A stretch of 64,000 bases of DNA from Streptomyces sp. RPA4-2 (GTDB taxonomy: Bacteria > Actinomycetota > Actinomycetes > Streptomycetales > Streptomycetaceae): assembly GCF_012273515.2 (NCBI RefSeq), contig NZ_CP050975.2, forward strand, positions 2,418,001 to 2,482,000, read 5' to 3'. Every line of letters begins with the position of its first letter. The first letter of the stretch is position 1. Below the pieces are notes generated by a model. That model made no database searches. It worked only from the letters and a program-made list of their open reading frames with translations, and was not told the DNA's origin. Positions 25,107-33,682 of the stretch are shown piece after piece. The translations under genes were made by a program, and so were the position numbers.

Positions 25107-26027
25107 ATGACGCACATCCCTCGCACCACGGCCACGGCCACACCCGCGCCTCCCTTCGGCCGTGCGCTCTGCGCGATGGTCACGCCCTTCACCGAAGCGG
25201 GTGCGCTCGACCTCGACGGGGCGGCGCTGCTCGCCGACCGGCTGGTCCGCGGAGGCTGCGACGGTCTGGTCCTGTCCGGCACCACGGGCGAGTCCCCGAC
25301 CACGACGGACGCCGAGAAGTCCGCGCTCGTGCGGGCCGTGCGGGAGGCGGTCGGGAGCCGTGTGTCGATCCTCGCGGGCGTCGGCACCGCCGACACACGG
25401 CACACGGTGGAGCTGGCCCAGGAGGCCGAGAAGGCGGGAGCGGACGGTCTGTTGGCCGTCACCCCGTACTACAGCAGGCCGCCGCAGGACGCCGTCGAGG
25501 CCCACTTCCGGGAGGTCGCCGACGCCACCGGGCTGCCGCTCGTCCTCTACGACATCCCCGGCCGCACCGGCACCCGCATCGAGCCCGACACCCTGATCCG
25601 GCTCGCTGGGCACCCCCGGATCGTGGCCGTCAAGGACTGCGCGTACGACCTGCTCGGCACCCAGAAGGTGCTGGCCCGGACGGAGTTGGCGTACTACACC
25701 GGGTGCGACGAGTACGTGCTCGCGCTGCGGGCGATCGGCGGGGCCGGATACGTCAGCACGGTGGCGAACGCGGCCCCGGGCGCCTTCCGCGCGATCCTCG
25801 ACGCGTTCGACTCCGGGGACACCGCCGAGGCGGCCCGCCGCCAGCGGCAGGTGATCCCGCTGGTCGAGTCGATGATGTCGGCCGGTCTGCCCGGCGCGGT
25901 CACGGCGAAGGCCCTGCTCGGCCGGCTCGGCCTGCCCGCGGGTCCGGTCCGCGCGCCGCTGCGGTCCGCCGGCCCGGAGGTGGCCGACGGTCTGCTGGCG
26001 GTGTACGAAGAACTGGTGGCCTGCTGA
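25107..26027 (+). CDS. dapA: 4-hydroxy-tetrahydrodipicolinate synthase
   Basis: Condenses aspartate semialdehyde and pyruvate, the first committed step to diaminopimelate and lysine (EC 4.3.3.7). The 306-residue barrel shows CAMVTPFTEAG, SGTTGESPTT, the catalytic tyrosine in LVLYDIPGRTG, and the Schiff-base lysine in IVAVKDCAYD. The ATG at 25107 has no strong ribosome site, and an upstream in-frame GTG at 25071 is possible. dapD, a later enzyme of the same pathway, is 5 kb downstream on the other strand. Because Streptomyces often have two dapA paralogues, a sugar-acid aldolase role cannot be fully excluded. Confidence 0.82.
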   Translation: MTHIPRTTATATPAPPFGRALCAMVTPFTEAGALDLDGAALLADRLVRGGCDGLVLSGTTGESPTTTDAEKSALVRAVREAVGSRVSILAGVGTADTRHTVELAQEAEKAGADGLLAVTPYYSRPPQDAVEAHFREVADATGLPLVLYDIPGRTGTRIEPDTLIRLAGHPRIVAVKDCAYDLLGTQKVLARTELAYYTGCDEYVLALRAIGGAGYVSTVANAAPGAFRAILDAFDSGDTAEAARRQRQVIPLVESMMSAGLPGAVTAKALLGRLGLPAGPVRAPLRSAGPEVADGLLAVYEELVAC

Positions 26028-27242
26028 TCAGCGCTCGGCGAAGACGGGCTCCCACGACTGCCGCGTCGGGTCGCTGTTCAGTGCCGGGCCACCGCTCAGT
26101 GGTACGACCTTGTCGCTGCCGATCGTCACCAGCACGAGCTGGGGCCGGTACAGGGTCCCGCCCGGGAGCCTCTCCCAGGCGATGAGCCTCTTGTCGTCGA
26201 CCCAGGCGAGCAACTCCGCTCCACGCACCAGGGTGATCCGTTTGCCGGTGCGCGGATCGAGGAGCGCGGAGTACGACTTGTCGGGCTTCTCGCGCGTCAG
26301 GCCGCTCGCGGCGAGGCCGCCGTCCGGGGACAGCCGCGCGCCGACGTCCGCCCGGAGGTACAACTCGTTCGCGGGTGCGGGCACCTTCGCGCCCTCCAGG
26401 TCGTAGAACTGCTGCATGCCGTCCCGGCCCCCCGCCACGACGACCCGGGAGTACACCAGCCTGCCGTCGCGGCTGAAGGCGAAGTCCTCACGGGCGCCGG
26501 TGGAGCGGCCGGGTGCGACGCCGCTCCAGGTCCCCTTGCCGGAGGCCACGTCGACGACGAGGAACCCGGACCTGCTCGACCCGCCGTAGCGCGCCATCCA
26601 GTCGGTCCCGGAGGTGCCGTGCACCTTGTCGCGCAGGTCCGGGTTCTCGTCGTAGGTCGTCGCGACGAGCCTGCTCCCGTCCCGGGAGAACGCGAGTCCC
26701 CCCACCCCGTGGTCGACCGGGATCCACCGCTCGATCCTGCCGGTGGTGAGGTCGAGCAGACCGATCCTCCGGGTGGGCAGGTCGTTCTCCAGGACGGCGG
26801 CGGTCCGCAGACCGGGGGCGACGGCGACGAACGACCACTTGCTGTTCTTCTCGTATCGTCCGGACCTCGGGTCGAGCAGCCAGTAGGTGCGGGTGTAGAC
26901 GGCGCGGTCCTTCGTCTGCGGCACGGACTTCGCGGTGTAGTACGCGCCCAGCGCCACGTCGCCTGCCGCGATCAGGTCACGCGGCGGCGACTGGTCCGGG
27001 TGGGCGCTCAACCCGGTTCCGTCCAGAACGCTCGCGGGGCGTACGTCGTCCCTGCCGGAGACGAGCGGCACCGCCACGGCGACGGCGACCACCGCGGCGG
27101 CGGCCGCGGCGACGGAGCCGAGCGTACGGGTGCGCCGGCGCCGGCGGACGGCCAGCACGCGGTCGGCGAAGCCCGGTCCCACGGAGGGCTGTTCAGCGGC
27201 CTGCTCCCGCAGGGAGTCGCGCACCAGTTGGTCGACGTTCAC
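26028..27242 (-). CDS. Membrane-anchored beta-propeller protein, partner of the SigE-family sigma factor
   Basis: A GTG start overlaps the sigma-factor stop (GTGA). The 404-residue product has a cytosolic N-terminus (MNVDQLVRDSLREQA), an arginine-rich stop RRRRR, one transmembrane helix (about residues 40-62) and an outside domain of about 340 residues. The outside part has repeated WD40/TolB-like blades (GLAFSRDGSRLVATTYDE, DFAFSRDGRLVYSR, GARLSPDGGLAASG). The plan is that of a sigma-factor-associated sensor or anti-sigma protein, although no classical zinc anti-sigma motif is visible, so that role is inferred from coupling. Confidence 0.75.
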   Translation of the reverse strand: MNVDQLVRDSLREQAAEQPSVGPGFADRVLAVRRRRRTRTLGSVAAAAAAVVAVAVAVPLVSGRDDVRPASVLDGTGLSAHPDQSPPRDLIAAGDVALGAYYTAKSVPQTKDRAVYTRTYWLLDPRSGRYEKNSKWSFVAVAPGLRTAAVLENDLPTRRIGLLDLTTGRIERWIPVDHGVGGLAFSRDGSRLVATTYDENPDLRDKVHGTSGTDWMARYGGSSRSGFLVVDVASGKGTWSGVAPGRSTGAREDFAFSRDGRLVYSRVVVAGGRDGMQQFYDLEGAKVPAPANELYLRADVGARLSPDGGLAASGLTREKPDKSYSALLDPRTGKRITLVRGAELLAWVDDKRLIAWERLPGGTLYRPQLVLVTIGSDKVVPLSGGPALNSDPTRQSWEPVFAER

Positions 27243-27799
27243 GATCGCACCTCCACGGGCGAGAAGTCACGGGACGGCTGCTGCCCGGCCTCCCCCGTTC
27301 CCAGCGTGGCCAGTTCAGGGGCGAGGGCGCGCAGCCGGGCGAGCGAGCGGTGTGTCGTGGACCGCACAGTCCCGACGGAGCAGCCGAGGAGCCGGGACAC
27401 GTCGGCCTCGGGCAGGTCCTCGTAGTAGCGCAGTACGAGAACGGTGCGCTGGCGTGCGGTGAGCCGGGCCAGCGCGCCGCGCATCACGACGCGCAGGTCG
27501 GCCGCGGCCGAGGAGTCCGTGCCGTGGTGCGCGCCCTCCGGCGGCTCGGCGACGCTCACCTCCCGCCGGGGCCACTTCAGCCGCCAGCGGCTCACCTGCT
27601 GCCGGTAGAGGATCTGCCGTACGTACGCCTCGGGTTCGTCGATGCGGTGCCAGCGCCCGGCGGCCTTGATCAGGGCGGTCTGCAGCAGGTCCTCGGCGGC
27701 GTGGCGGTCCCCGCCGCTGAGCAGGACGGCCGTCCTCAGCAGCGCGGACGACCGGTTCGCCACGAACTCCCGGAAATTCTCCTGTGCTTCGGCATCCAT
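27239..27799 (-). CDS. SigE-family ECF-type RNA polymerase sigma factor
   Basis: The 186-residue sigma factor starts MDAEAQENFREFVANRSSALLRTA. It has region 2 (GGDRHAAEDLLQTALIKAAGRWHRI) and region 4 (LTARQRTVLVLRYYEDLPEADVSRLLGCSVGTVRS) typical of the actinobacterial SigE / sigma-70 family group. ATG 27799 is favoured because AAGG lies seven bases upstream; GTG 27805 in frame is possible. The downstream membrane propeller is translationally coupled, suggesting that this sigma factor answers an envelope signal. Confidence 0.88.
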   Translation of the reverse strand: MDAEAQENFREFVANRSSALLRTAVLLSGGDRHAAEDLLQTALIKAAGRWHRIDEPEAYVRQILYRQQVSRWRLKWPRREVSVAEPPEGAHHGTDSSAAADLRVVMRGALARLTARQRTVLVLRYYEDLPEADVSRLLGCSVGTVRSTTHRSLARLRALAPELATLGTGEAGQQPSRDFSPVEVRS

Positions 27800-27949
27800 C
27801 GTCACCTTCGTCTTTCCCGCGGGTCTTCTCCGACGGCCCTCGCCGCACTCCCCTGCCCCGTATGACGCGCGGGACCGTCCGCCACTATGCCCCCGGCCGG
27901 AGGGAAATTACGCGGTCCCCTTCACCCGGTGTCCCTTACGGTGGGCCCC

Positions 27950-28453
27950 GTGAGCCGACCGCTGCTGTTCCTCGACGTCGACGGCCCGCTGAACCCGTAC
28001 GCGGCCCAGCCGGAGCGCCGGCCCGAGGGGTACACGACGATCCGGGTGACGCTGACCCCCGGCAGGCCCCTGCGTGTCTGGCTCCACCCCGAGCACGGCC
28101 GCGCCCTCCTGGGCCTCGGTTACGACCTGTGCTGGGCGACGACCTGGATGGACGCCGCCAACCGCCACATCGGGCCGGTCATCGGTCTGCCCGCGCTCCC
28201 GTACGTCGACTTCACCGGCGCCCTGTTCGCCACGCGGCCGGACGGCGTGCACTGGAAGACGGAGCGGATCGTGACGTACGCGGCCGGCCGGCCCTTCGCC
28301 TGGGTGGACGACGAACAGTCCCCGGCCGACGACACCTATGTGACCGCCCACCATCCCGCCCCCGCGCTCCTGCACCACGTCGACCCCCGACGGGGCCTGC
28401 TCCCACCGGACTTCACCACCCTGGAGGAGTTCGCGGCGACGCTGTCCGCGTAG
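27950..28453 (+). CDS. HAD-superfamily domain protein
   Basis: The 167-residue product begins with the HAD catalytic motif I, LLFLDVDGPLNP, has the threonine motif LCWATTWMD near residue 60, and a late acidic motif VDDEQSPAD. That is a complete minimal HAD hydrolase without a large cap. It resembles the HAD domain annotated in Swiss Army Knife RNA-repair proteins, widespread as a stand-alone gene in Streptomyces. The GTG at 27950 is chosen because it directly precedes the HAD strand. Substrate unknown; a phosphatase role is inferred. Confidence 0.75.
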   Translation: MSRPLLFLDVDGPLNPYAAQPERRPEGYTTIRVTLTPGRPLRVWLHPEHGRALLGLGYDLCWATTWMDAANRHIGPVIGLPALPYVDFTGALFATRPDGVHWKTERIVTYAAGRPFAWVDDEQSPADDTYVTAHHPAPALLHHVDPRRGLLPPDFTTLEEFAATLSA

Positions 28454-28463
28454 CGGAGTTGCG

Positions 28464-28809
28464 GATGCCGCGCGGATCCCCCCGCGAGCTGAGGGCCACC
28501 GTGTCCGATGGACACGGCGACGGTGCGGTGAGCACGCTCCTCGTCAGTACGTGTCCTGGGCCGCCGTCGTGTGCTGCCGTGCACACGTACCTCTTCGTCG
28601 ACGGCCTCGACGTGGTCGCGCGCAGCGACAGCGGAATGGCCGGCCTCGATCCGAGGCGACTGCTCCGCCCGGGCGGACCGCCTTTCCCTGTCCTTCTGAC
28701 CGGCCTCCCTCAGCCACCTCCCCGCCCGTCGTGCACGTCCAGGGGCAGCGGGGACCGTACGGGACGGGCTGATCATGCGAGCGGCGACAGGCCCAGGCCC
28801 TCCAGGTGA
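28464..28809 (+). pseudogene. Possible remnant of a small hypothetical gene
   Basis: Between the HAD gene and a minus-strand gene, a plus-strand frame reads HTYLFVDGLDVVARSDSGMA and DPRRLLRPGG, which looks like the start of a small Streptomyces protein family with a VDGxDVVAR strand. After the PGG it becomes proline/arginine-rich low-complexity sequence and runs into the opposite gene. No convincing ribosome site. It may be a decayed N-terminal fragment or chance. Confidence 0.3.
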
Positions 28810-29075
28810 GCGAGCAACGAGTCGAGGCACGCGTCCGCCGTGCGCAGGTCCGCACGGAGGAACGCGTCCTCGCCGAGCGGCCCACCGCTGACGACGACCA
28901 TCCATGCCGACCTCCGCTCGACCATGCGGTCACCGTCGACCTTGAAAACCGTCGTGACTCCGCGCTCGGCCAGCCACTCCATCAGTTCGAGCATGTCCGC
29001 TCGCACCCCTCCGGAGAGATCGTCCCAAAAGGCCTCTTGAGTAAGCGAGTCGGCCCGAGTTCGCGCTGACCGCAC
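28773..29075 (-). CDS. Hypothetical protein (100 residues)
   Basis: The GTG at 29075 lies one base after the stop of the upstream gene, so the pair is one operon. The product starts VRSARTRADSLTQEAFWDDL and contains MLELMEWLAERGVTTVFKVDGDRM and SAWMVVVSGGPLGEDAFLRAD, an alpha/beta single domain with alternating helices and strands. I do not recognise the family. The size and the neighbourhood of small orphan genes resemble immunity-protein-type accessory genes, but no toxin is nearby. Confidence 0.6.
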   Translation of the reverse strand: MRSARTRADSLTQEAFWDDLSGGVRADMLELMEWLAERGVTTVFKVDGDRMVERRSAWMVVVSGGPLGEDAFLRADLRTADACLDSLLAHLEGLGLSPLA

Positions 29076-29076
29076 G

Positions 29077-29844
29077 TCAGTACCGGTGGCCGGGCCAGTG
29101 CGGATCCGTCCAGCGGTCCTCTTCGGTGAGGCCGAGCAGCCGTATCCGGTGCCGCAGATCGACCGACGCGCCCGACTCCCGGAGCCGCACCGTGGCGTGT
29201 TCGAGGAGCCAGCGGACCAGTTCGGCGCGCATCTCCTCCTCATCATGCTCGTACCAGCACACTCCCCACGGCAGGCTGTCCCCCAGGAGCTCGTACTCCC
29301 ATTCCGCCGCCGCCTCGGCGAGACGTCGATCGCTGAGGTGGCCGGTCCGCCTCTCCCACTCGGCCAGCCAAGGACCGACAGTCCCGGAGGCCTCGGCACA
29401 CACCAGGAAGACTTCGTGCGCCGGGACGATCGCATCCGGGTCGGTCAGGCTCTGCACCCACCAGGCGTGCAGGAAATCCCGTACCGCGTCTGCCTGATCG
29501 TCGGACCACTCCTGCCAGCGACCGCGGGCGAAGCAGTACCCGGCCTCGTCCAGCCCGGACAGGGCTTCCGCGCGACCGGCGACCAACACGGTGGCGAACT
29601 GCGGCAGTATGCGGCGCAACACGGCCGCGTGATCGGTCCAGTCAACGGCCTGCCAGGTCCGGCGCAGGAGATCCGGCTCCAGTTCCACGTCCGGCGTCTT
29701 CAGAAGGGAGAGTTCCTCGGAACTGCCCCAGTGACAGTCGCAGTTGTACTCGTCCGGATGTGCGGTCATACCGCGGAAGGTGCCGGCGAGGTTGTCCAGA
29801 GCGGCGCTGAGGCGACGGCGTGCGGGATGGTCGGCGGGATGCAT
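29077..29844 (-). CDS. Hypothetical protein (255 residues)
   Basis: Soluble, acidic and tryptophan-rich protein: YNCDCHWGSSEEL near residue 35, WQAVDWTDHAAVL, YCFARGRWQEWSDDQADAVRDFLHAWW, and GVCWYEHDEEEMRAELVRWLLEH. Helical throughout, no signal or membrane segment. Homologues are expected among actinobacterial proteins of unknown function. The stop is one base before the GTG of the 100-residue partner. Codon use is less extreme in GC than in the neighbouring core genes, suggesting a more recent arrival. Confidence 0.65.
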   Translation of the reverse strand: MHPADHPARRRLSAALDNLAGTFRGMTAHPDEYNCDCHWGSSEELSLLKTPDVELEPDLLRRTWQAVDWTDHAAVLRRILPQFATVLVAGRAEALSGLDEAGYCFARGRWQEWSDDQADAVRDFLHAWWVQSLTDPDAIVPAHEVFLVCAEASGTVGPWLAEWERRTGHLSDRRLAEAAAEWEYELLGDSLPWGVCWYEHDEEEMRAELVRWLLEHATVRLRESGASVDLRHRIRLLGLTEEDRWTDPHWPGHRY

Positions 29845-29993
29845 GAGGGACCCGGCCTTCGAGGACTCCGTACGGCTTCCGCCGCCCGAAGATCGCCACC
29901 TTACCGCCAAGTTACCGGGATCAGGGCTGGTCCGGCTGCCGCGGTGGAGTCGCGTCGCGCATCCCTTGGGGCTGGGACGCGCTGGCCGACCGG

Positions 29994-30614
29994 ATGTGGC
30001 TGAAGCGCGTGGCGGAGCAGGCCGCATGGCAGGGCGAGACGGACCCTGAGCGGCTCACCCGCGCGTTCGTTGCACTCCAGGAGGCCGGTATCACCGCCCG
30101 CGAGAACTTCACCTGCTGCCGCACCTGCGGTCAGTCCGAGATCGTCGGCGAAGGCGGGCCCGACGCCCGCGGCTTCGTCCACTTCCACACTCAGTGCACG
30201 GACTCCGCCGCGGCCGGGCACGGACTGACGCTTCTCTACGGTGGCTTCGACGGCTCGTCCGAGACGACCACGGCCATCGGCGACGAGGTCGTGGCCGCCC
30301 TCGAAGCAGCCGGCCTCAACGCCGAGTGGGACCACGACCCCGACCGGGCCATCACCGTCACTCCCCTGGACTGGCGCCGCCGCCTGGTCGGCTGGGGCGG
30401 GTTGCGTTCGAATCACCCAGGTGCGACGCAGAGCAGTGCTCAGGGCTCGTTCGTCGCGGCAGTGAGCCCTTCCCAACCTGCGGTTGAGCGCACCCGGGCG
30501 ACGGCGGCTGCCGTGCGCCACTCCTTCATGCGCCTTCGGTGTCCAGCCGCTCCGCTGACTCGAGCAGGTACGTGGGCAGTTTTGAGTCGGCCGCCAACAC
30601 CTCGATACCGATGA
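29994..30614 (+). CDS. DUF6891-type protein, truncated at both ends
   Basis: The frame carries the conserved C-terminal half of a DUF6891-like family: WLKRVAEQAAWQGETDPERL, ITARENFTCCRTCGQSEI, GFVHFHTQCTD, LLYGGFDG and VTPLDWRRRLVG. Upstream in frame there is only WGWDALADR, with no start or ribosome site, where family members have about 100 more residues. Downstream, the family normally ends near RRLVG, but this frame reads on 70 residues into unrelated sequence. So it is probably a remnant cut at both ends. The CC-x-x-C motif suggests a metal or redox site. Confidence 0.5.
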   Translation: MWLKRVAEQAAWQGETDPERLTRAFVALQEAGITARENFTCCRTCGQSEIVGEGGPDARGFVHFHTQCTDSAAAGHGLTLLYGGFDGSSETTTAIGDEVVAALEAAGLNAEWDHDPDRAITVTPLDWRRRLVGWGGLRSNHPGATQSSAQGSFVAAVSPSQPAVERTRATAAAVRHSFMRLRCPAAPLTRAGTWAVLSRPPTPRYR

Positions 30615-30771
30615 GGCGGCCCTGCTCGTCGAAGTCGAGGTTGATCATGCCGTCGACGTCCACCGGATCACAGGGATACATGTGCGCGGAGTGCACGTGG
30701 GCCTGTGGATCGGTGAAGTACACGTACGCTGCGTTCACGGTCTTGTCGTAGGTGACCCTGACGTCTGCCAC
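30526..30771 (-). CDS. DUF2283 domain-containing protein
   Basis: An 81-residue protein MADVRVTYDKTVNAAYVYFTD with the DUF2283 signature: an initial strand, N-A-A-Y-V-Y, a central VDVDGMINLDFDEQGRLIGIEVL and a C-terminal helix ending LPTYLLESAERL. This is the usual full length for a family found in bacteria, phages and toxin-antitoxin or restriction islands; function is not known. Its end overlaps the run-on of the DUF6891-type frame on the other strand. Confidence 0.8.
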   Translation of the reverse strand: MADVRVTYDKTVNAAYVYFTDPQAHVHSAHMYPCDPVDVDGMINLDFDEQGRLIGIEVLAADSKLPTYLLESAERLDTEGA

Positions 30772-31110
30772 GGTGAACCGGCTCCCTCATGTCGTCGACG
30801 GCTGCGCCGTCCTCGCCCGTGCCGGTGCTTCGCCGACCTCATGCTGACGCGCCGAGCTGCAGGACCAGGACGTCCTTGACGATGTCGGTGATGCGGGTGG
30901 TGCCGCAAGGAAGTTTGCGGGGGGGCGCCGGGGCCGGAGGGCTGCTGTCCGAGACCCCCGGGTGAGCGAGGGGGAGTACGACGAGGACCACATGCCGGAA
31001 CCGTCCACGTCGATGCGCGATTCACCTGGGCTGCCACGACAGCCCGAGTGACCTGGGGACCTCCCTCACAGATCACGTCCGCCTCGCAAGGCCGCTATCC
31101 CCTGACGCAC
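30772..31110. other. Gene-poor stretch with possible coding remnant
   Basis: No supported gene. On the minus strand one frame ends TTRITDIVKDVLVLQLGASA and a stop (30843-30910), a well-formed amphipathic helix that looks like the tail of a lost gene. The rest is low-complexity GC-rich sequence. Confidence 0.4.
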
Positions 31111-31154
31111 GAGCGCCCTCCCTGGCCGTCCGGGGGCCGTGGAAGGGCGCTCGA
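31111..31154 (-). terminator. Terminator after dapD
   Basis: CGAGCGCCCT (31111-31120) pairs with AGGGCGCTCG (31145-31154), with a further GGCC stem inside the loop, 90 bases past the dapD stop on the minus strand. Confidence 0.6.
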
Positions 31155-31242
31155 TGGTTACCGGCGTCGACAACTGCCGACAGATCAGCGGCGGTTCGGA
31201 GCGGTACTCCGGTGACCGGCCGCACGTCACGGACGCCGACGA

Positions 31243-32232
31243 TCAGTTGTGGCTGTGCAGGATCTCGTTCAGTCCGCCCCACACCGCGTTGTTCGGCCGG
31301 GCCTCGACGGTTCCGGTGACCGAGTTGCGGCGGAAGAGGATGTTGGACGCGCCGGAGAGTTCGCGGGCCTTGACGATCTGGCCGTCGGGCATGGTCACGC
31401 GGGTACCCGCCGTGACGTACAGGCCCGCCTCGACCACGCACTCGTCGCCGAGGGCGATGCCGACGCCGGCCTCGGCGCCGACCAGGCAGCGCTCGCCGAT
31501 GGTGATGCGGACGTTGCCGCCGCCGGACAGGGTGCCCATGGTGGAGGCGCCCCCGCCGATGTCCGAGCCGTCGCCGACGACGACGCCGGCCGAGATGCGG
31601 CCCTCGACCATCGAGGTGCCGAGGGTGCCCGCGTTGAAGTTCACGAAGCCCTCGTGCATCACGGTGGTGCCCTCGGCGAGGTGCGCGCCGAGCCGGACGC
31701 GGTCGGCGTCGGCGATGCGGACGCCCTTGGGCGCGACGTAGTCCGTCATGCGCGGGAACTTGTCGATGGACGTGACCTGGAGGTGCAGTCCCTCGGCGCG
31801 GGCGTTGAGCCGTACCTTCTCGACGTCGTCGACGGCGACCGGGCCGAGCGAGGTCCAGGCGACATTGGCGAGGTGGCCGAAGATGCCGTCCAGGCTCTGG
31901 CCGTGCGGCTGTACGAGTCGGTGCGAGAGCAGGTGCAGCCGCAGGTACGCGTCGTGCGCGTCGATCGGCTTCTCGTCCAGCGAGGCGATGACCGTGCGGA
32001 CCGCGACCACTTCGACGCCCCGGCGGGCGTCGGGCCCGATGGCTTTCGCGGCGCCTTCACCGAGCAGTTCGACGGCACGCTCGGCGGACAGCCGCTCGGT
32101 GCCGGCCGGGCCGGGTTCGGTGGACAGTTCGGGCGCGGGGAACCAGGTGTCGAGGACGGTGCCGTCGGCGGTGAGGGTGGCGAGGCCCGCGGCGACGGCG
32201 CCGGTGGTGCGCGTGGCAGTCGTGTCGGTCAT
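31243..32232 (-). CDS. dapD: 2,3,4,5-tetrahydropyridine-2,6-dicarboxylate N-succinyltransferase
   Basis: Succinylates tetrahydrodipicolinate from succinyl-CoA in the succinylase branch of diaminopimelate/lysine synthesis (EC 2.3.1.117). The 329-residue protein has the actinobacterial DapD form: an N-terminal globular domain (about 1-150) and a left-handed beta helix with hexapeptide repeats ([57 protein letters not shown]). The [14 protein letters not shown] segment is the acyl-CoA site. It stands alone with its own terminator. dapA at 25.1 kb feeds the pathway. Confidence 0.92.
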   Translation of the reverse strand: MTDTTATRTTGAVAAGLATLTADGTVLDTWFPAPELSTEPGPAGTERLSAERAVELLGEGAAKAIGPDARRGVEVVAVRTVIASLDEKPIDAHDAYLRLHLLSHRLVQPHGQSLDGIFGHLANVAWTSLGPVAVDDVEKVRLNARAEGLHLQVTSIDKFPRMTDYVAPKGVRIADADRVRLGAHLAEGTTVMHEGFVNFNAGTLGTSMVEGRISAGVVVGDGSDIGGGASTMGTLSGGGNVRITIGERCLVGAEAGVGIALGDECVVEAGLYVTAGTRVTMPDGQIVKARELSGASNILFRRNSVTGTVEARPNNAVWGGLNEILHSHN

Positions 32233-32330
32233 GGGTGAAACCTAACGCGGCCCGGGCCGCGCGGGCCAACCGGTGCCCCCGCCGTCTCATGTCCCGGGCC
32301 AACCGCCAGGCCGCGCCCGCCATTCGCACG

Positions 32331-32430
32331 TACCGGACCCGACCCGCGCGCCCACCGACCCCACATACCGGACCCGACCCGCACGCCCACCGACCTCACA
32401 TACCGGACCCGACCCGCACGCCCACCGACT
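32331..32430. repeat. 35-bp tandem repeat, three copies
   Basis: Units start TACCGGACCCGACCCGC at 32331, 32366 and 32401, each ending CCCACCGAC and a few bases, the third one shortened. Located between dapD and a TetR gene. Copies are nearly identical, so slippage expansion is recent. There are no spacers, so this is not CRISPR. Confidence 0.8.
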
Positions 32431-32519
32431 CACCCGCGCGGCGCACCGTACGCCGCGACCCCGGGCCGCCACACGGGCATCCGTACGAGCATCCGCACGG
32501 ACACCCGCGTCACCGCTTC

Positions 32520-33083
32520 TCAGCCCCCGGCTCCGCTCCCGCTCCCGCCGATCAGCCGTCCCAGCACCTCCCGCGCGTACGTCTCTTCGTAGGTCCCCCC
32601 GGTCAGCAACACCTGGAGGCAGATGCCGTCCAGCAGGGCCACGAGCGCCCGCGCCGTGACGGGGTCGGTGCGGCGGGCGAGGGGGTCGACGAGTCCCTGG
32701 ACCCAGGCGGCGGCGACGGGGCGCAGCGCGGGGCGGCGCAGGGCGGCGAGGTACAGGTCGTACTCCAGCTCGACCCCCGTGCGCTCCCCGGCGAGCCATG
32801 CGCCCATGAGCCCGGCGAGTTCGCCCGCGAGGTCGACGCGGGGGTCCTCGAGCGCGCCACGCGCGGCGACCATCTCGGCGAAGCCCTCGTTCGTCTGGCG
32901 CAGGGCGGCGACCATGAGTTCGTCGAGGGTCTTGAAGTGGTAGGTGGTGGAGCCGAGCGGCACATCGGCCTCGGTGGCGACGGAGCGGTGACTCAGCCCG
33001 GCGAGCCCCTTGCCGCCCACCACGCGGATCGCCGCGTCGATGATGCGCTGGCGTCGCTCGGGGTCGTAGCGGCGCGGGGCCAT
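32520..33083 (-). CDS. TetR/AcrR-family regulator paired with an SMR pump
   Basis: The 187-residue regulator starts MAPRRYDPERRQRIIDAAIRVV and has a TetR helix-turn-helix (LAGLSHRSVATEADVPLGSTTYHFKTLDEL, residues about 28-58) followed by a TetR_C-type ligand domain (about 80-180). Its ATG overlaps the stop of the SMR gene, so pump and regulator are one transcript. Paired palindromes at the SMR start are the probable operator. It likely represses the pump until a cationic drug or metabolite is bound. Confidence 0.87.
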   Translation of the reverse strand: MAPRRYDPERRQRIIDAAIRVVGGKGLAGLSHRSVATEADVPLGSTTYHFKTLDELMVAALRQTNEGFAEMVAARGALEDPRVDLAGELAGLMGAWLAGERTGVELEYDLYLAALRRPALRPVAAAWVQGLVDPLARRTDPVTARALVALLDGICLQVLLTGGTYEETYAREVLGRLIGGSGSGAGG

Positions 33084-33403
33084 CAGTGGGCTCCGCCCAG
33101 GTTCAGCACCACGACCCCGCCGATGATCAGCAGTACCCCGGCCACCTTGGTGACGGTGAGCGCCTCCCCGAGGAAGAGCATGCCGATCGCGGCGATGACG
33201 GCGGTCCCGGCGCCGGCCCAGATCGCGTAGGCCGTGCCGACCTGGACGGTCTTGAGGCACTGCGCGAGCAGGAGGAAGGCGACGACATATCCGAGGGCGG
33301 TCACCAGTGACGGCCACAGTCTGCTGAAGCCCTCGCTGTACTTCATGGCGGTCGTGGCGGCCACCTCGGAGACGATGGCCCCGGCGAGCAGCAGGTATCC
33401 CAT
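33083..33403 (-). CDS. Small multidrug resistance (SMR/QacE-like) efflux protein
   Basis: A 106-residue protein with four transmembrane helices, the standard SMR size. Seen are MGYLLLAGAIVSEVAATTAMKYSEGF with the essential membrane glutamate (Glu14 in SEVAAT), AYAIWAGAGTA in helix 3, and a last helix ending GGVVVLNLG. SMR proteins form dimers exchanging protons for cationic compounds. The stop overlaps the TetR start by ATGA. The A-Y-A-I-W-A-G pattern fits the drug-exporting Qac group. Confidence 0.9.
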   Translation of the reverse strand: MGYLLLAGAIVSEVAATTAMKYSEGFSRLWPSLVTALGYVVAFLLLAQCLKTVQVGTAYAIWAGAGTAVIAAIGMLFLGEALTVTKVAGVLLIIGGVVVLNLGGAH

Positions 33404-33439
33404 GTGTACGAGGGTACACATCGATGCGTACACCTGTAC
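33403..33439 (-). promoter_or_regulatory. Two palindromic operators at the SMR/TetR operon start
   Basis: TGTGTAC-GAGG-GTACACA (33403-33420) and GTACA-CC-TGTAC (33428-33439) share the TGTAC core. The first overlaps the SMR start codon and the second lies about 25 bp upstream. Their symmetry and position suit TetR dimers blocking the promoter. Confidence 0.6.
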
Positions 33440-33682
33440 ATAAACGGATCGCCCCACTCGCGTGGGGGCTGCGTCCGGGGGCTGCCGAGCCCTGGAGATC
33501 GCGGGAGATCGGAAGGGATCACTCAGTCGAACGACTGCTCAGAACTCACCGTTTCCACTACTGTTTCACCAGCCGCACACCCGATCTTCACGGCCGACGC
33601 CGATCCGGGCGCTCGCGCCCCTCTTGTACGGAAACCAGTGGACGAATCCGCGTGCGCCCCGGGCGACGCTGGAGGTACGCGC

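Noticed and set aside
32331..32430. CRISPR array
   Set aside because: The 35-bp units are directly adjacent with no spacers, and no cas gene is near.
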